Part shown: one piece after another, positions 1-7,462 of the stretch
Layout: every line of letters starts with the position of its first letter
How positions within the stretch are numbered: position 1 is the first letter of the stretch
Assembly (NCBI GenBank): GCA_003561495.1
Contig: PWWM01000186.1
Span: forward strand, 1-9,879
DNA: 9,879 nucleotides
From: Gammaproteobacteria bacterium
GTDB taxonomy: Bacteria > Pseudomonadota > Gammaproteobacteria > Xanthomonadales > Wenzhouxiangellaceae
Direction of reading: 5' to 3'
Notes under the pieces: model-generated
Databases searched by the model: none
The model's input: only the letters and a program-made list of their open reading frames with translations
Told to the model about the DNA's origin: nothing
Program-made: the position numbers and the translations under genes

Positions 1-1620
1 CTGGAGGGACTGGTCCGCGACATCCGCGAGGAATTCGGTCCGCAGTGTCTGCCCATCAACTTGCCGGCTGAAGGCTATTCCGCCGTCCGTGACTGTTTTT
101 TCAAAACCGATGGAGAAACCGACATCCTGTCGGTGGCCGATGCGCACACCGAGATTCTCGACCAGGTCGTCGAGGTCGACGAGGACTTGATGGCCGCCTA
201 CCTGGAGGGCGAGACCCTGGATGGCGATGCCCTGCATGATGTCTTCGAAAAGGCCTTGCGTCAGGGCCACCTGGTGCCGATCTGCTTTGCCTCGGCGCGC
301 ACCGGGGCCGGATGCGGCGAGTTCTTGAAGTTCTGCAAGCGCCTGTTGCCCAGCCCCACCGAAGGCAACCCGCCGCCGTTTCGAAAAGCGCCCGACAACG
401 AGCGGGTCGACACCCAACCCGACCCGGACGGCCATATCCTGGCCCATGTCTTCAAGATCAGTAACGACCCCTATGCCGGGAAACTGAGCATCTTCCGCGT
501 CTATCAGGGCACTATTACCAGCGATAGTCAGCTTTATGTCGGTGAAGGCCGCAAGGCCATCAAGGTGCCGCATCTTTACCGCCTTCAGGGCAAGGAACAT
601 ATCGAGGTCGACAAGGCCGTACCCGGGGATATCTGTGCTCTGGCCAAGATCGATGACATCCACTACAACGCCATCCTGCACGATTGCCACGACGAGGATC
701 ACTACTATCTCAAGCCAATCGATTTCCCCCAGCCGATGTTCGGCCTGGCGGTCGAGGCCAAGACCCGCGGTCAGGAGCAGAAACTGGCCTCCAGCCTGCA
801 ACGCCTGAGTGAAGAAGATCCCTGCTTCCAGGTCGAACACAACCAGGAACTCAACGAAACCGTCGTTCGTGGCCTCGGTGAGATGCACTTGCGCATCATG
901 CTCGAGCGCATGAAGTCACGTTACAATGTCGAAGTCGATACCCGACCACCCCGGGTGGCCTACCGTGAAACCATCACCCGGGCCGCAGAAGGCCATCATC
1001 GCCACAAGAAACAAACCGGCGGCGCAGGCCAGTTCGGTGAGGTTTTCATGCGCATTCGACCCCTGGCTCGAGGCGAGGGCTTCCAGTTCCGCAGCGAAGT
1101 CGTCGGCGGCGCCATCCCCACCAACCTGATCCCGGCGGTCGAGAAAGGCGTGCGTCAGTTGCTCGATGAAGGCGCCATCGCCGGCTTTCCCATGCAGGAT
1201 GTCGAAGCGGTGGTCTACGACGGCAAGCACCACCCGGTCGATTCAAAGGAAGTCGCCTTCGTGGTCGCCGGTCGCAAGGCTTTCTTGGATGCTATCGAAA
1301 ATGCCGGACCTCAGATCCTCGAACCCATCGTCGAACTGGAAGTCACCGTCCCCGACTCGGCCATGGGCGATGTCACCGGCGCTCTGGCTTCCAAGCGCGC
1401 CCGCATCCAGGGCACCGACAGCATCAAGGGCGGCTTTACCAGCATCAACGCCGCGGTACCCCTATCGGTACTCACCGACTTCCCAACCGAACTGAAAAGC
1501 TTAAGCGGCGGGGAAGGGCGCTACACCATGGAATTCTCCCACTACGAAGCCGTCCCGGCCAACATCCAGAAGGAACTGATCGAACAGCACAAGGCCATTC
1601 GGGGGCAGGAGGCGTCTTAG
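1..1620 (+). CDS. fusA: Elongation factor G, second type (EF-G2/FusA2-like), 5' end missing
   Basis: The frame is open from base 1, so the gene enters from the left. 539 residues are visible and roughly 140 N-terminal residues (P-loop, switch regions, NKxD) lie outside. EF-G is the cytoplasmic GTPase that drives ribosomal translocation and, with RRF, recycling. Visible in order: the end of the G domain with the G5-like SARTGAG (about 98-104); domain II from about 144 (GHILAHVFKISNDPYAGKLS); domain III with EEDP and GLGEMHLRIMLERM (about 271-304); domain IV with HKKQTGGAGQFGEV (about 335-348) and GGAIPTNLIPAVEKG; domain V with DSAMGDVTGAL and GRYTMEFSHYEAVP. The canonical FGYATDLRS of domain V reads LTDFPTELKS, and the G-domain end resembles the second EF-G paralogue many bacteria carry rather than the rpsL-rpsG-linked fusA. 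No str-operon genes are next to it. Its TAG stop overlaps the coaE stop. EF-G family certain; paralogue type inferred. Confidence 0.93.
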   Translation: MEGLVRDIREEFGPQCLPINLPAEGYSAVRDCFFKTDGETDILSVADAHTEILDQVVEVDEDLMAAYLEGETLDGDALHDVFEKALRQGHLVPICFASARTGAGCGEFLKFCKRLLPSPTEGNPPPFRKAPDNERVDTQPDPDGHILAHVFKISNDPYAGKLSIFRVYQGTITSDSQLYVGEGRKAIKVPHLYRLQGKEHIEVDKAVPGDICALAKIDDIHYNAILHDCHDEDHYYLKPIDFPQPMFGLAVEAKTRGQEQKLASSLQRLSEEDPCFQVEHNQELNETVVRGLGEMHLRIMLERMKSRYNVEVDTRPPRVAYRETITRAAEGHHRHKKQTGGAGQFGEVFMRIRPLARGEGFQFRSEVVGGAIPTNLIPAVEKGVRQLLDEGAIAGFPMQDVEAVVYDGKHHPVDSKEVAFVVAGRKAFLDAIENAGPQILEPIVELEVTVPDSAMGDVTGALASKRARIQGTDSIKGGFTSINAAVPLSVLTDFPTELKSLSGGEGRYTMEFSHYEAVPANIQKELIEQHKAIRGQEAS

Positions 1621-2288
1621 CGCCTTTGCGAGAGAAAGATTTTTCTCACCTGCTCTTCGAGCCCCTCAAGGCTGCCGGAGTTGTCAATCACGAAGTCGGC
1701 CACCGCCAGGCGCTGCTCACGGGTCGCCTGCGCGGCCAGTATGCTTTCGGCCTGGTTCTTGTCGATGCCGTCGCGGCGCAAGAGTCGTTCGATCTGTATC
1801 GACTCCGGCACATCGACCACGATTACGCCATCGACATCACTGAACAGGCCGGATTCGACCAGCAAGGGCACGACCAGGACGATCATGGGGGCATCCCGGC
1901 TGGCGGCAATGCGTTCGCGAACGCGCGATTCGATCAGGGGGTGGAGGATGGCTTCCAGGCGTTTGCGTTCCTCCTCATTGGCAAAGACTCTTTCGCGCAG
2001 TCGTCGGCGATCGAGATGACCGTCGGAATCGAGCACCTTTTTTCCGAAGGCTTCAACCACTTGCTGCAATCCCGGCTGGCCGGGTTCGACCACCTCGCGG
2101 GCAATCACATCGGTGTCGATGATGGCCGCGCCCAGTTCGGCCAGTCGATCGGATACGGCTGACTTGCCCGAGGCAATGCCGCCGGTCAGTGCAAAAACCG
2201 GCGGCCCTGGATCGGACCGCCGGAGTATATTTGAAGCAGGTTTGTTCAGAACTCGATCAGCGTGGCGAGATGCGGTAGATGGCGCCAT
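1617..2288 (-). CDS. coaE: Dephospho-CoA kinase, start codon uncertain
   Basis: Catalyses the last step of coenzyme A synthesis, ATP-dependent phosphorylation of the 3'-hydroxyl of dephospho-CoA, in the cytoplasm. Seen in order: Walker A in ALTGGIASGKS, then IIDTDVIAREVVEPG, ILHPLIESRVRERI, VVPLLVESGLF (the conserved PLLxE stretch), VVVDVPESIQIERLLRRDG, then AQATREQRLAVADFVIDNSG (the Q..R...AD.VI.N signature) to a normal C-terminus. The family usually begins 5-8 residues before ALTGG. Between the upstream stop at 2257 and the P-loop there is no ATG, GTG or TTG in frame; the only non-standard options are CTG at 2249 (210 aa) and ATA at 2228. The nearest canonical start is the ATG at 2288, used here (223 aa). 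It overlaps the sugar dehydrogenase by 32 nt and has no clear ribosome binding site. A terminator-like hairpin also covers the first codons. Function certain, start not. Confidence 0.9.
   Translation of the reverse strand: MAPSTASRHADRVLNKPASNILRRSDPGPPVFALTGGIASGKSAVSDRLAELGAAIIDTDVIAREVVEPGQPGLQQVVEAFGKKVLDSDGHLDRRRLRERVFANEEERKRLEAILHPLIESRVRERIAASRDAPMIVLVVPLLVESGLFSDVDGVIVVDVPESIQIERLLRRDGIDKNQAESILAAQATREQRLAVADFVIDNSGSLEGLEEQVRKIFLSQRR
2193..2223 (-). terminator. Rho-independent terminator-like hairpin after the sugar dehydrogenase, inside the coaE 5' region
   Basis: On the minus strand CCGGCGGTCC pairs with GGGCCGCCGG around the loop GATCCA (10 pairs, one G-U) and is followed at once by TTTTT (2197-2193). 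It begins about 33 nt past the sugar dehydrogenase stop, a normal place for a terminator, yet it overlies the coaE codons just before the P-loop. It may end or attenuate the upstream operon. The T run is only five long, so read-through is likely. Confidence 0.6.
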
Positions 2289-3390
2289 CGGTGTGATCGG
2301 TGGCGACATAGATGTTGCCGTCGGGTCCGATGCGCACATCGCGAATTCGCCCAACCTTGCCGCGAATCAATTCTTCCTCATGCACGGGAATGCCATCCTC
2401 GAACAGTACTCGACGGATCTGCTCTGCACGCAGTCCACCGGCCAGCAGATTACCTTGCCAGGCCGAGAAGTGATCGTCGACCAGCACGGCCAGTCCTGAA
2501 GCCGCCAGGCTCGGCGTCCAGTCGATCACCGGATCGACCATGTCCGGATGCGAGCGTACACTGTCGCCGAATTGTTCCTCGGTGCGATAGTCGCGGCCCT
2601 TGGTGGCCGCCGGCCAGCCGTAGTTCTCGCCGGGCAGCACCAGGTTGAGCTCGTCACCGCCACGAGGACCGTGTTCGGTCGCCCAGATATCGCCCGTTTC
2701 CGGATGTACGATCAGACCCTGGATATTGCGGTGGCCATAGGAATAGATCTCCGGCAGCACACCATCCTGGTCAACAAAGGGATTGTCTTCGGGCACCGTG
2801 CCGTCGTCGTTCATGCGCAGCAGCTTGCCGGCGTGATCGCCCAGATCCTGGGCACGAGGCGGTTCAGCGCCACGATCACCGATACTCATCAGCAGGGTGC
2901 CGTCGGGCATCCAGGCCAGCTTGGAGCCATAGTGACGACCCGGAGACGAATAGCGCTCCTGCACGAAGATGTCTTCCAGGTCAACCAGCTCATCGCCATC
3001 GAGGCGACCACGAGCCAGCGCGGTGGCGGTATCGCTGCCGTTGGGCTTGGAGTAGGTCAGGTACACATATCCGTTGTCGGAAAACTCCGGATGCAGGGCG
3101 ACTTCCAGCAGCCCGCCCTGGTTCTGGACATGAACCTCCGGGGTTCCGGAGATGCGCGTCTTGTTGCCGTCGGCATCAATGCGGTTGAGGTGGCCCGGAC
3201 GTTCGGTGACCAGCATGTCGCCATCGGGCAGAAAGGCGATCGACCATGGGTGTTCCAGACCATCGGCGACTTTTTCGAGCTGAATGGCCTGGTATTCGGT
3301 GCGGATGGTCTCGGCCGCCATCAGCGCTGTCCAGCCCATGGACATCAGAAGGACTGCAAGCACGAACTTCAGATGAATAATGGTACGCAT
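2257..3390 (-). CDS. PQQ-dependent soluble sugar dehydrogenase (YliI/Asd-like), exported
   Basis: A 377-residue member of the soluble PQQ glucose/aldose sugar dehydrogenase family, six-bladed beta-propellers that oxidise aldoses in the periplasm using PQQ and calcium. Residues 1-25 look like a signal peptide (MRTIIHLKFVLAVLLMSMGW then TALMAAE), with likely cleavage near the Ala run. Family blocks: HPWSIAFLPDGDMLVTERPG (47-66), QGGLLEVALHPEF (91-103), GRHYGSKLAWMPDGTLLMSIGDRG (151-174), where His153 is the probable catalytic base by family analogy, YGHRNIQGL (218-226), WATEHGPRGGDELN (236-249), SLAASGLAV and a closing GRIRDVRIGPDGNIYVATD. The start is the ATG at 3390, preceded by GGAG at 6 nt; a GTG at 3402 would lie upstream of that site. 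No PQQ synthesis genes are in the window, so cofactor source and true substrate are open. It lies 32 nt downstream of the hydrolase gene, probably in the same transcript. Confidence 0.93.
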   Translation of the reverse strand: MRTIIHLKFVLAVLLMSMGWTALMAAETIRTEYQAIQLEKVADGLEHPWSIAFLPDGDMLVTERPGHLNRIDADGNKTRISGTPEVHVQNQGGLLEVALHPEFSDNGYVYLTYSKPNGSDTATALARGRLDGDELVDLEDIFVQERYSSPGRHYGSKLAWMPDGTLLMSIGDRGAEPPRAQDLGDHAGKLLRMNDDGTVPEDNPFVDQDGVLPEIYSYGHRNIQGLIVHPETGDIWATEHGPRGGDELNLVLPGENYGWPAATKGRDYRTEEQFGDSVRSHPDMVDPVIDWTPSLAASGLAVLVDDHFSAWQGNLLAGGLRAEQIRRVLFEDGIPVHEEELIRGKVGRIRDVRIGPDGNIYVATDHTDGAIYRISPR

Positions 3391-3396
3391 TTCAGT

Positions 3397-3400
3397 CTCC
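3397..3400 (-). promoter_or_regulatory. Ribosome binding site GGAG of the sugar dehydrogenase
   Basis: GGAG on the minus strand is separated by 6 nt from the ATG at 3390. This favours that ATG over the GTG at 3402, which would place the site inside the coding sequence. Confidence 0.7.
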
Positions 3401-3422
3401 ACAAATGAGTAGGGCAGTCATC

Positions 3423-4292
3423 TTAACCGAAGTGAGTGGATAACCACGTCTCAGTCAGTTTTTTGAGCGCCTCGGGCTGTTCGGTGGGGATCCAGTGGCG
3501 GGCCTGCAGTCGATGATTCTCGGCGTGGGGAATGGTTTTCAGAGCCTTTTCAGTCAGGTCCGGATCACCGAACATGCCGCCCGAGGAGATCAGGCACAGG
3601 GCCGGCTGGGTAATGGCATCCAGCGGCGGCACGCGCTTGAGGGTTTCGGTCAGGGCCTGCATGTAGGCCGTGGTCGAAATGTATTGCAGATCCGGCAGTG
3701 GCGAGGCGTAGCGCGAAGTCATCGCCTGGTCATTGCCTTCCTCGGCCATGGCCTGGCGGGTCTTGCGGTCCAGTTCGGACAGATCCAGCACCGGCATGTC
3801 GCGCCGATAAATGCCCAGCGTGTTGACGGCCAGGGCGCTCAGGCCAATCCAGGGCAACACCCAGCGCAGCACGGACTTGATATGCATTTTTCCGGTTCTG
3901 GCCTGGGGCAGCATGGGTTCGACCAGCATCAGACCGTCACAATGCCCGGGATGGGCCTGACCGAAGCGGATGGCCAGGTTGGCGCCCATGCAGTGTCCGC
4001 CCACCACGGTCGTGTCGAGTTGCTCGGACTTGATGATTTCGACCAGGTCATCCATCCAGCGTTTGCTGGTCAGCCGTCCGCGCCATTGTGATCGGCCATG
4101 GCCGCGCAGATCCGGACACAGTACGAACCAGCCTTCGGGCATGGAGATCCGACTGGCCAGCTCATGCCAGCGGGAGGAGTTGCTGGCCAGCCCATGGCAC
4201 AGGAGGAGCGCCGAATGACCCTGATCCCGACCATAGCAGCGATAATAAATGCCCGAGGTGCTTTGATGCTCAGTTATTGCATTCATGTCCAC
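3423..4292 (-). CDS. Alpha/beta hydrolase with Cys in the nucleophile elbow
   Basis: A 289-residue cytoplasmic alpha/beta-hydrolase fold protein; the substrate cannot be read from sequence. Visible: oxyanion-hole HG in LLLCHGLASNSSRWHEL (about 29-45), LCPDLRGHGRSQWRG (58-72), nucleophile elbow VVGGHCMGANLA (96-107), candidate acids Asp243/Asp245 in GGMFGDPDLTE, and the catalytic His266 in RHWIPTEQPEAL. The elbow reads G-H-C-M-G, so Cys101 stands where nearly all relatives have Ser; the codon is TGC. Dienelactone hydrolases are known to use Cys here, but this protein otherwise looks like the general esterase/epoxide-hydrolase/haloperoxidase-like group. Residues 138-160 form a hydrophobic part of the cap. 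The GTG at 4292 has AGG at 5 nt and is used; ATG at 4286 is the alternative. It begins 9 nt after the flavoprotein fusion stop, so the two are probably co-transcribed and translationally coupled. Confidence 0.88.
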   Translation of the reverse strand: MDMNAITEHQSTSGIYYRCYGRDQGHSALLLCHGLASNSSRWHELASRISMPEGWFVLCPDLRGHGRSQWRGRLTSKRWMDDLVEIIKSEQLDTTVVGGHCMGANLAIRFGQAHPGHCDGLMLVEPMLPQARTGKMHIKSVLRWVLPWIGLSALAVNTLGIYRRDMPVLDLSELDRKTRQAMAEEGNDQAMTSRYASPLPDLQYISTTAYMQALTETLKRVPPLDAITQPALCLISSGGMFGDPDLTEKALKTIPHAENHRLQARHWIPTEQPEALKKLTETWLSTHFG

Positions 4293-4301
4293 CCAAGCCT
4301 A

Positions 4302-6437
4302 TCACCCACGTCGCCAGCGAAAATAGCGCGCTGCCCAACTGAGTACGCGCTCCGGCTTGTGGGCTTTCTTCCATTCGCCGGCGGCAAACTTGTTGGCCTC
4401 GCTGAAGGTCGGGTAGGGGTGAATGGTCCCGAGGATTTTATTCAAACCCAGGTTGTGCTTCATGGCCAGCACGAATTCGGCAAGCATCTCGCCGGCATGG
4501 GCGTTGATAATGGTCACACCCAGGATGCGATCCTTGCCGGGCTCGGTCAGTACCTTGACCAGGCCGTAATCGGCGCTATCGGCAATGGCTCGATCGAGAT
4601 CATCGATCCCGTAGGTGGTGAGCTCGTAGTCGATGTCCTGTTCGCGCGCCTCCTCTTCGCTAAAACCCACCCGCGCCACTTCCGGATCGGTGAAAGTGAC
4701 CCAGGGAATGACCCGGTAATCGGTGCGGAAGGACCACCATGGACTGATCAGGGCATTGACTGCGGCAGACCAGGCTTGATGAGCGGCTACGTGGGTGAAC
4801 TGATAGGGACCTGCGGCATCGCCGCAGACGTAAATGTTGGGGAAATTGGTGCGCTGAAAGGGATCGGAACCGATCCGGCCCTGGTCGGTCACGTGCACGC
4901 CTATATTTTCGAGTCCGTAGCCCGAGACCCGGGTCTTGCGGCCGAGTGCCACCAGCAGACGGTCGAACCCGAATTCCACTTTCTGGCCGTCGTGCTCGCA
5001 GACCAGGCGATTGCCGTCGTCGACCCTGAGGGCCTTGTGCGAAGTGGCGACGCTGACGCCGTCAGCTTGCATGTGCTCGGTCAGCAGCGCTCCGGCTTCA
5101 TGGTCCTCGCGGGGGAGCAGTCGATCCGCCATTTCCACCACGGTGACTTTCGAGCCCAGCCGGGCAAAGCCCTGGGCCAGTTCCGATCCGATCGGTCCTC
5201 CGCCGAGCACAACCAATCGCTCGGGCAACTCATCCAGATCCCACAGCGTGTCACTGGTCAGGTAATCGGTATGCTCCAGGCCAACGATCGGCGGCACCAG
5301 CGGCTCGGCGCCGGTGGCCAGCACAATGGCACGCGCGCTTTTGCGTTGGCCGTCAACCTCGACTTCCCAGGGGCTGACCAGGATGGCTTTGCCCTGGATC
5401 ACGTCCACACCCATGTTGCGGTAGCGTTCCGGTGAATCATGCGGTTCGATCCTGGTAATCGCCTGCTTGACTCGATCCATGACCTCGCCAAAATCCATCT
5501 CGGCCTGCATGTTGCGAATGCCGTAGCGCTGACTGTTGCGCGCTTCCGCCATCAGTTTGGCGGTTCTCAGCAGGGCCTTTGAAGGCACGCAGCCGGTATT
5601 GAGACAATCGCCCCCCATGGCGTGCTTCTCGATCAGGGCGACTTTCGCCTTGACCGTCGCGCCGATATAGGCCGAAACCAGTCCGGCCGCCCCGCCGCCG
5701 ATCACGATCAGGTTGTAGTCGAAACGCTTGGGTGGCCGCTGGCCGTGATAGACCTTGCGACGTTCCAGGAATCTCAGTATCCATCGCAGGATCAGCGGCA
5801 ACAGGGCGAGCAACGCGAATGACCCAATCAGTTGCACAGAGAGGATGTCGCCCATGGAGTCGATACGTGCAAGCTGGGTGCCTGCATTGACGTAGACAAC
5901 GGTTGCCGGGAGCATGCCGAGCTGACTGATCCAGAAGTAGGTCCAGGTCTTGATCGGCGTCAGGGCCATCAACAAGTTGATCAGCCAGAACGGAAACACC
6001 GGCACCAACCTGAGCGCCAGCAGGTAGAAGGCCCCGTCCCTTTCGACACCTTCGTTGATCAATTTAAGCCGTTTTCCGAATCGGTTCTGTATGGCGTCAC
6101 GAAACAGAAAACGGGCCGCGAGAAAGACCAGTGTGGCGCCGATGGTGCTGGCAAAAGACACTGCGATGGTTCCGATCAGCACCCCGAAAATTGCCCCACC
6201 GGCCAGCGTCAGCACCGCCGCCCCGGGCACCGAAAGCGCGGCCATGACGATGTACACCAGCATGTAGGCGGCAATCATCAACGCCAGGTTGGCCTCGGTG
6301 AACGCCTGCAGTTGATCGCGTCGTTCACGCAATTCTTCAAGACTCAGGTATTGCCCGAGATCGAGCAGAAAGAAGGTCGCGAATCCGCCGGCGAACAGGG
6401 CAAGAATCAGCAGGCGGGTCAGTAGCGATTTCGACAT
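4302..6437 (-). CDS. Fusion of VTT (TVP38/TMEM64) membrane domain with mercuric-reductase-like FAD/NAD(P) disulfide oxidoreductase
   Basis: 711 residues in one frame. The N-terminal part (1-228) is an inner-membrane VTT/DedA-type domain: hydrophobic segments near 7-27, 50-70, 75-110, 135-160 and 202-222, with the family stretch RLVPVFPFWLINLLMALTPI and ISQLGMLPATVVYVNAGTQL. After a basic linker (RRKVYHGQRPPKR) comes a full pyridine-nucleotide-disulfide oxidoreductase: FAD fold GGGAAG (247-252), redox disulfide GGDCLNTGCVPSKALL with Cys278 and Cys283, NAD(P) fold GGGPIG (412-417) with an acidic VVEM at the second strand suggesting NADH, FAD-binding YVCGDAAG (537-544), and dimer-interface IHPYPTFSE (672-680). 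It lacks the HMA domain and C-terminal Cys pair of true mercuric reductase, so mercury reduction is not supported. This architecture is known from other bacteria, but its substrate is not; electron transfer at the membrane is an inference. The ATG at 6437 has no good ribosome binding site. It follows prmC by 67 nt. Confidence 0.93.
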   Translation of the reverse strand: MSKSLLTRLLILALFAGGFATFFLLDLGQYLSLEELRERRDQLQAFTEANLALMIAAYMLVYIVMAALSVPGAAVLTLAGGAIFGVLIGTIAVSFASTIGATLVFLAARFLFRDAIQNRFGKRLKLINEGVERDGAFYLLALRLVPVFPFWLINLLMALTPIKTWTYFWISQLGMLPATVVYVNAGTQLARIDSMGDILSVQLIGSFALLALLPLILRWILRFLERRKVYHGQRPPKRFDYNLIVIGGGAAGLVSAYIGATVKAKVALIEKHAMGGDCLNTGCVPSKALLRTAKLMAEARNSQRYGIRNMQAEMDFGEVMDRVKQAITRIEPHDSPERYRNMGVDVIQGKAILVSPWEVEVDGQRKSARAIVLATGAEPLVPPIVGLEHTDYLTSDTLWDLDELPERLVVLGGGPIGSELAQGFARLGSKVTVVEMADRLLPREDHEAGALLTEHMQADGVSVATSHKALRVDDGNRLVCEHDGQKVEFGFDRLLVALGRKTRVSGYGLENIGVHVTDQGRIGSDPFQRTNFPNIYVCGDAAGPYQFTHVAAHQAWSAAVNALISPWWSFRTDYRVIPWVTFTDPEVARVGFSEEEAREQDIDYELTTYGIDDLDRAIADSADYGLVKVLTEPGKDRILGVTIINAHAGEMLAEFVLAMKHNLGLNKILGTIHPYPTFSEANKFAAGEWKKAHKPERVLSWAARYFRWRRG

Positions 6438-6504
6438 GAAGCGTGGTCCGGTTCAGGGCTGGGTGTGTCGAATTGACCGGGACAGCATAGCCCAGCTTGC
6501 AAAC

Positions 6505-7347
6505 TCATTCGCTTCTCAGAGCGCCCATGGTGACCCGATCCAGCCCGGCCAGGTCGGGCCGGGTGCGAACATCGGTCAGCCCATGCCCGCGCAACAGGCC
6601 GGCCACGGCGGCTCCCTGGTCATGGCCGTGTTCGATCAGCAGCCATCCACCCGTGACCAGGTGGCGTGGTGCGGTGTCAACAATACGGCGGATGACATCA
6701 AGCCCATCGGCCCCCGGCGTCAGCGCCGTTCGGGGTTCGAAACGCACATCCCCCTCATTCAAATGGTGATCCTTTTCATTGATATAGGGCGGATTTGTAA
6801 CAATCAGATTCAAGTCTAGACTGTCACTTGAGGGGTAAACATCGGCCTGGAACAATTCCACCCGATCCAGGCCCAGCCTTTGACGGTTCCGCCTGGCGAC
6901 CTCAAGCGCCCTGGACGAGATGTCGCTGGCCATGACTGTCCATCCAGGCCGTTCGGCAGACAATGTCAGGGCAATGCAGCCTGTGCCGGTTCCGATATCG
7001 AGTGCCCGGGCATTGTCCGGTAGCGGCAATTCCAGTGCCAGGTCAATCAGCAGTTCGGTTTCCGGGCGTGGAATCAAGACATCCGGAGTCACGACAAAAT
7101 CCCGGCCATAGAACTCTCGACGACCCAGGATGTAAGCCACCGGCTCGCCATCCCGGCGACGCTCGATCAGTGCCTGGATGGCATCGACCTCGTCGACCGG
7201 ATCGTCCAGGTGCGCATACAACCAGGCACGATTGCGCCCCAGTCCATGGGCGATCATCAACTCGGCCTCCAGGGCATGGCCCAGCTCCGCTGAACAGCGA
7301 TCCCGCAGCTCGCGCACGGATACACCTGCACGCTCTGACTTTTCCAT
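6505..7347 (-). CDS. prmC: Release factor glutamine methyltransferase
   Basis: PrmC (HemK) uses S-adenosylmethionine to methylate the Gln of the GGQ motif in release factors RF1 and RF2 in the cytoplasm, which aids peptide release. The 280-residue product has the normal length and all family marks: an N-terminal helical domain (1-70), YILGRREFYGRDF (72-84), VLIPRPETELLIDLAL (90-105), SAM-binding ALDIGTGTGCIAL (115-127), an acidic SDIS at 141-144, the catalytic NPPY at 185-188 within IVTNPPYIN, and FEPRTALTPGADGLD. I chose the ATG at 7347 because AAGAG lies 5 nt upstream and the family N-terminus begins here. The frame stays open to 7494, but the extra residues look non-coding and cross a repeat. 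prmC often follows prfA; here a repeat-rich intergenic region lies upstream instead, so prmC is probably first in this minus-strand run. Confidence 0.95.
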   Translation of the reverse strand: MEKSERAGVSVRELRDRCSAELGHALEAELMIAHGLGRNRAWLYAHLDDPVDEVDAIQALIERRRDGEPVAYILGRREFYGRDFVVTPDVLIPRPETELLIDLALELPLPDNARALDIGTGTGCIALTLSAERPGWTVMASDISSRALEVARRNRQRLGLDRVELFQADVYPSSDSLDLNLIVTNPPYINEKDHHLNEGDVRFEPRTALTPGADGLDVIRRIVDTAPRHLVTGGWLLIEHGHDQGAAVAGLLRGHGLTDVRTRPDLAGLDRVTMGALRSE

Positions 7348-7352
7348 CCCAT

Positions 7353-7357
7353 CTCTT
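7353..7357 (-). promoter_or_regulatory. Ribosome binding site AAGAG of prmC
   Basis: AAGAG on the minus strand, 5 nt before the ATG at 7347. It decides this start over upstream in-frame ATGs at 7494 and 7479. Confidence 0.55.
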
Positions 7358-7396
7358 GGCAAGGTGACTTCAATCCTTGACTTCGAAAAATAGTTC

Positions 7397-7405
7397 ACCA
7401 CAGAG
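7397..7405. repeat. Solitary ACCACAGAG unit, inverted relative to 7858-7866
   Basis: ACCACAGAG here is the exact reverse complement of CTCTGTGGT at 7858-7866. It could be the left end of a 470-bp element or a decayed copy of the CTCTGTG repeat seen at the right. Nine bases alone could also match by chance. Confidence 0.35.
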
Positions 7406-7462
7406 TCTTCAGTCCCGTTCCCGGGCCCGTTGTCGTGGTACAAACAGGGGCTAAATGACGTT

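Noticed and set aside
1628..1650. Possible terminator for the EF-G gene (GAGAAA/TTTCTC with T run)
   Set aside because: The stem is short and AT-rich and lies within the coaE coding end; it is too weak to support.
2548..3408. 286-codon plus-strand open frame
   Set aside because: It is antisense to the sugar dehydrogenase, which has a signal peptide and all family blocks. No ribosome binding site or motif supports it.
4098..5435. 445-codon plus-strand open frame
   Set aside because: It lies fully antisense to the VTT-flavoprotein fusion and the hydrolase, whose motifs are unmistakable, and its own translation shows no domain. It is a by-product of GC-rich codon use.
4302..5730. True mercuric reductase (merA)
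   Set aside because: The CLNTGC redox pair is present, but the HMA domain, the C-terminal Cys pair and any mer operon genes are absent.
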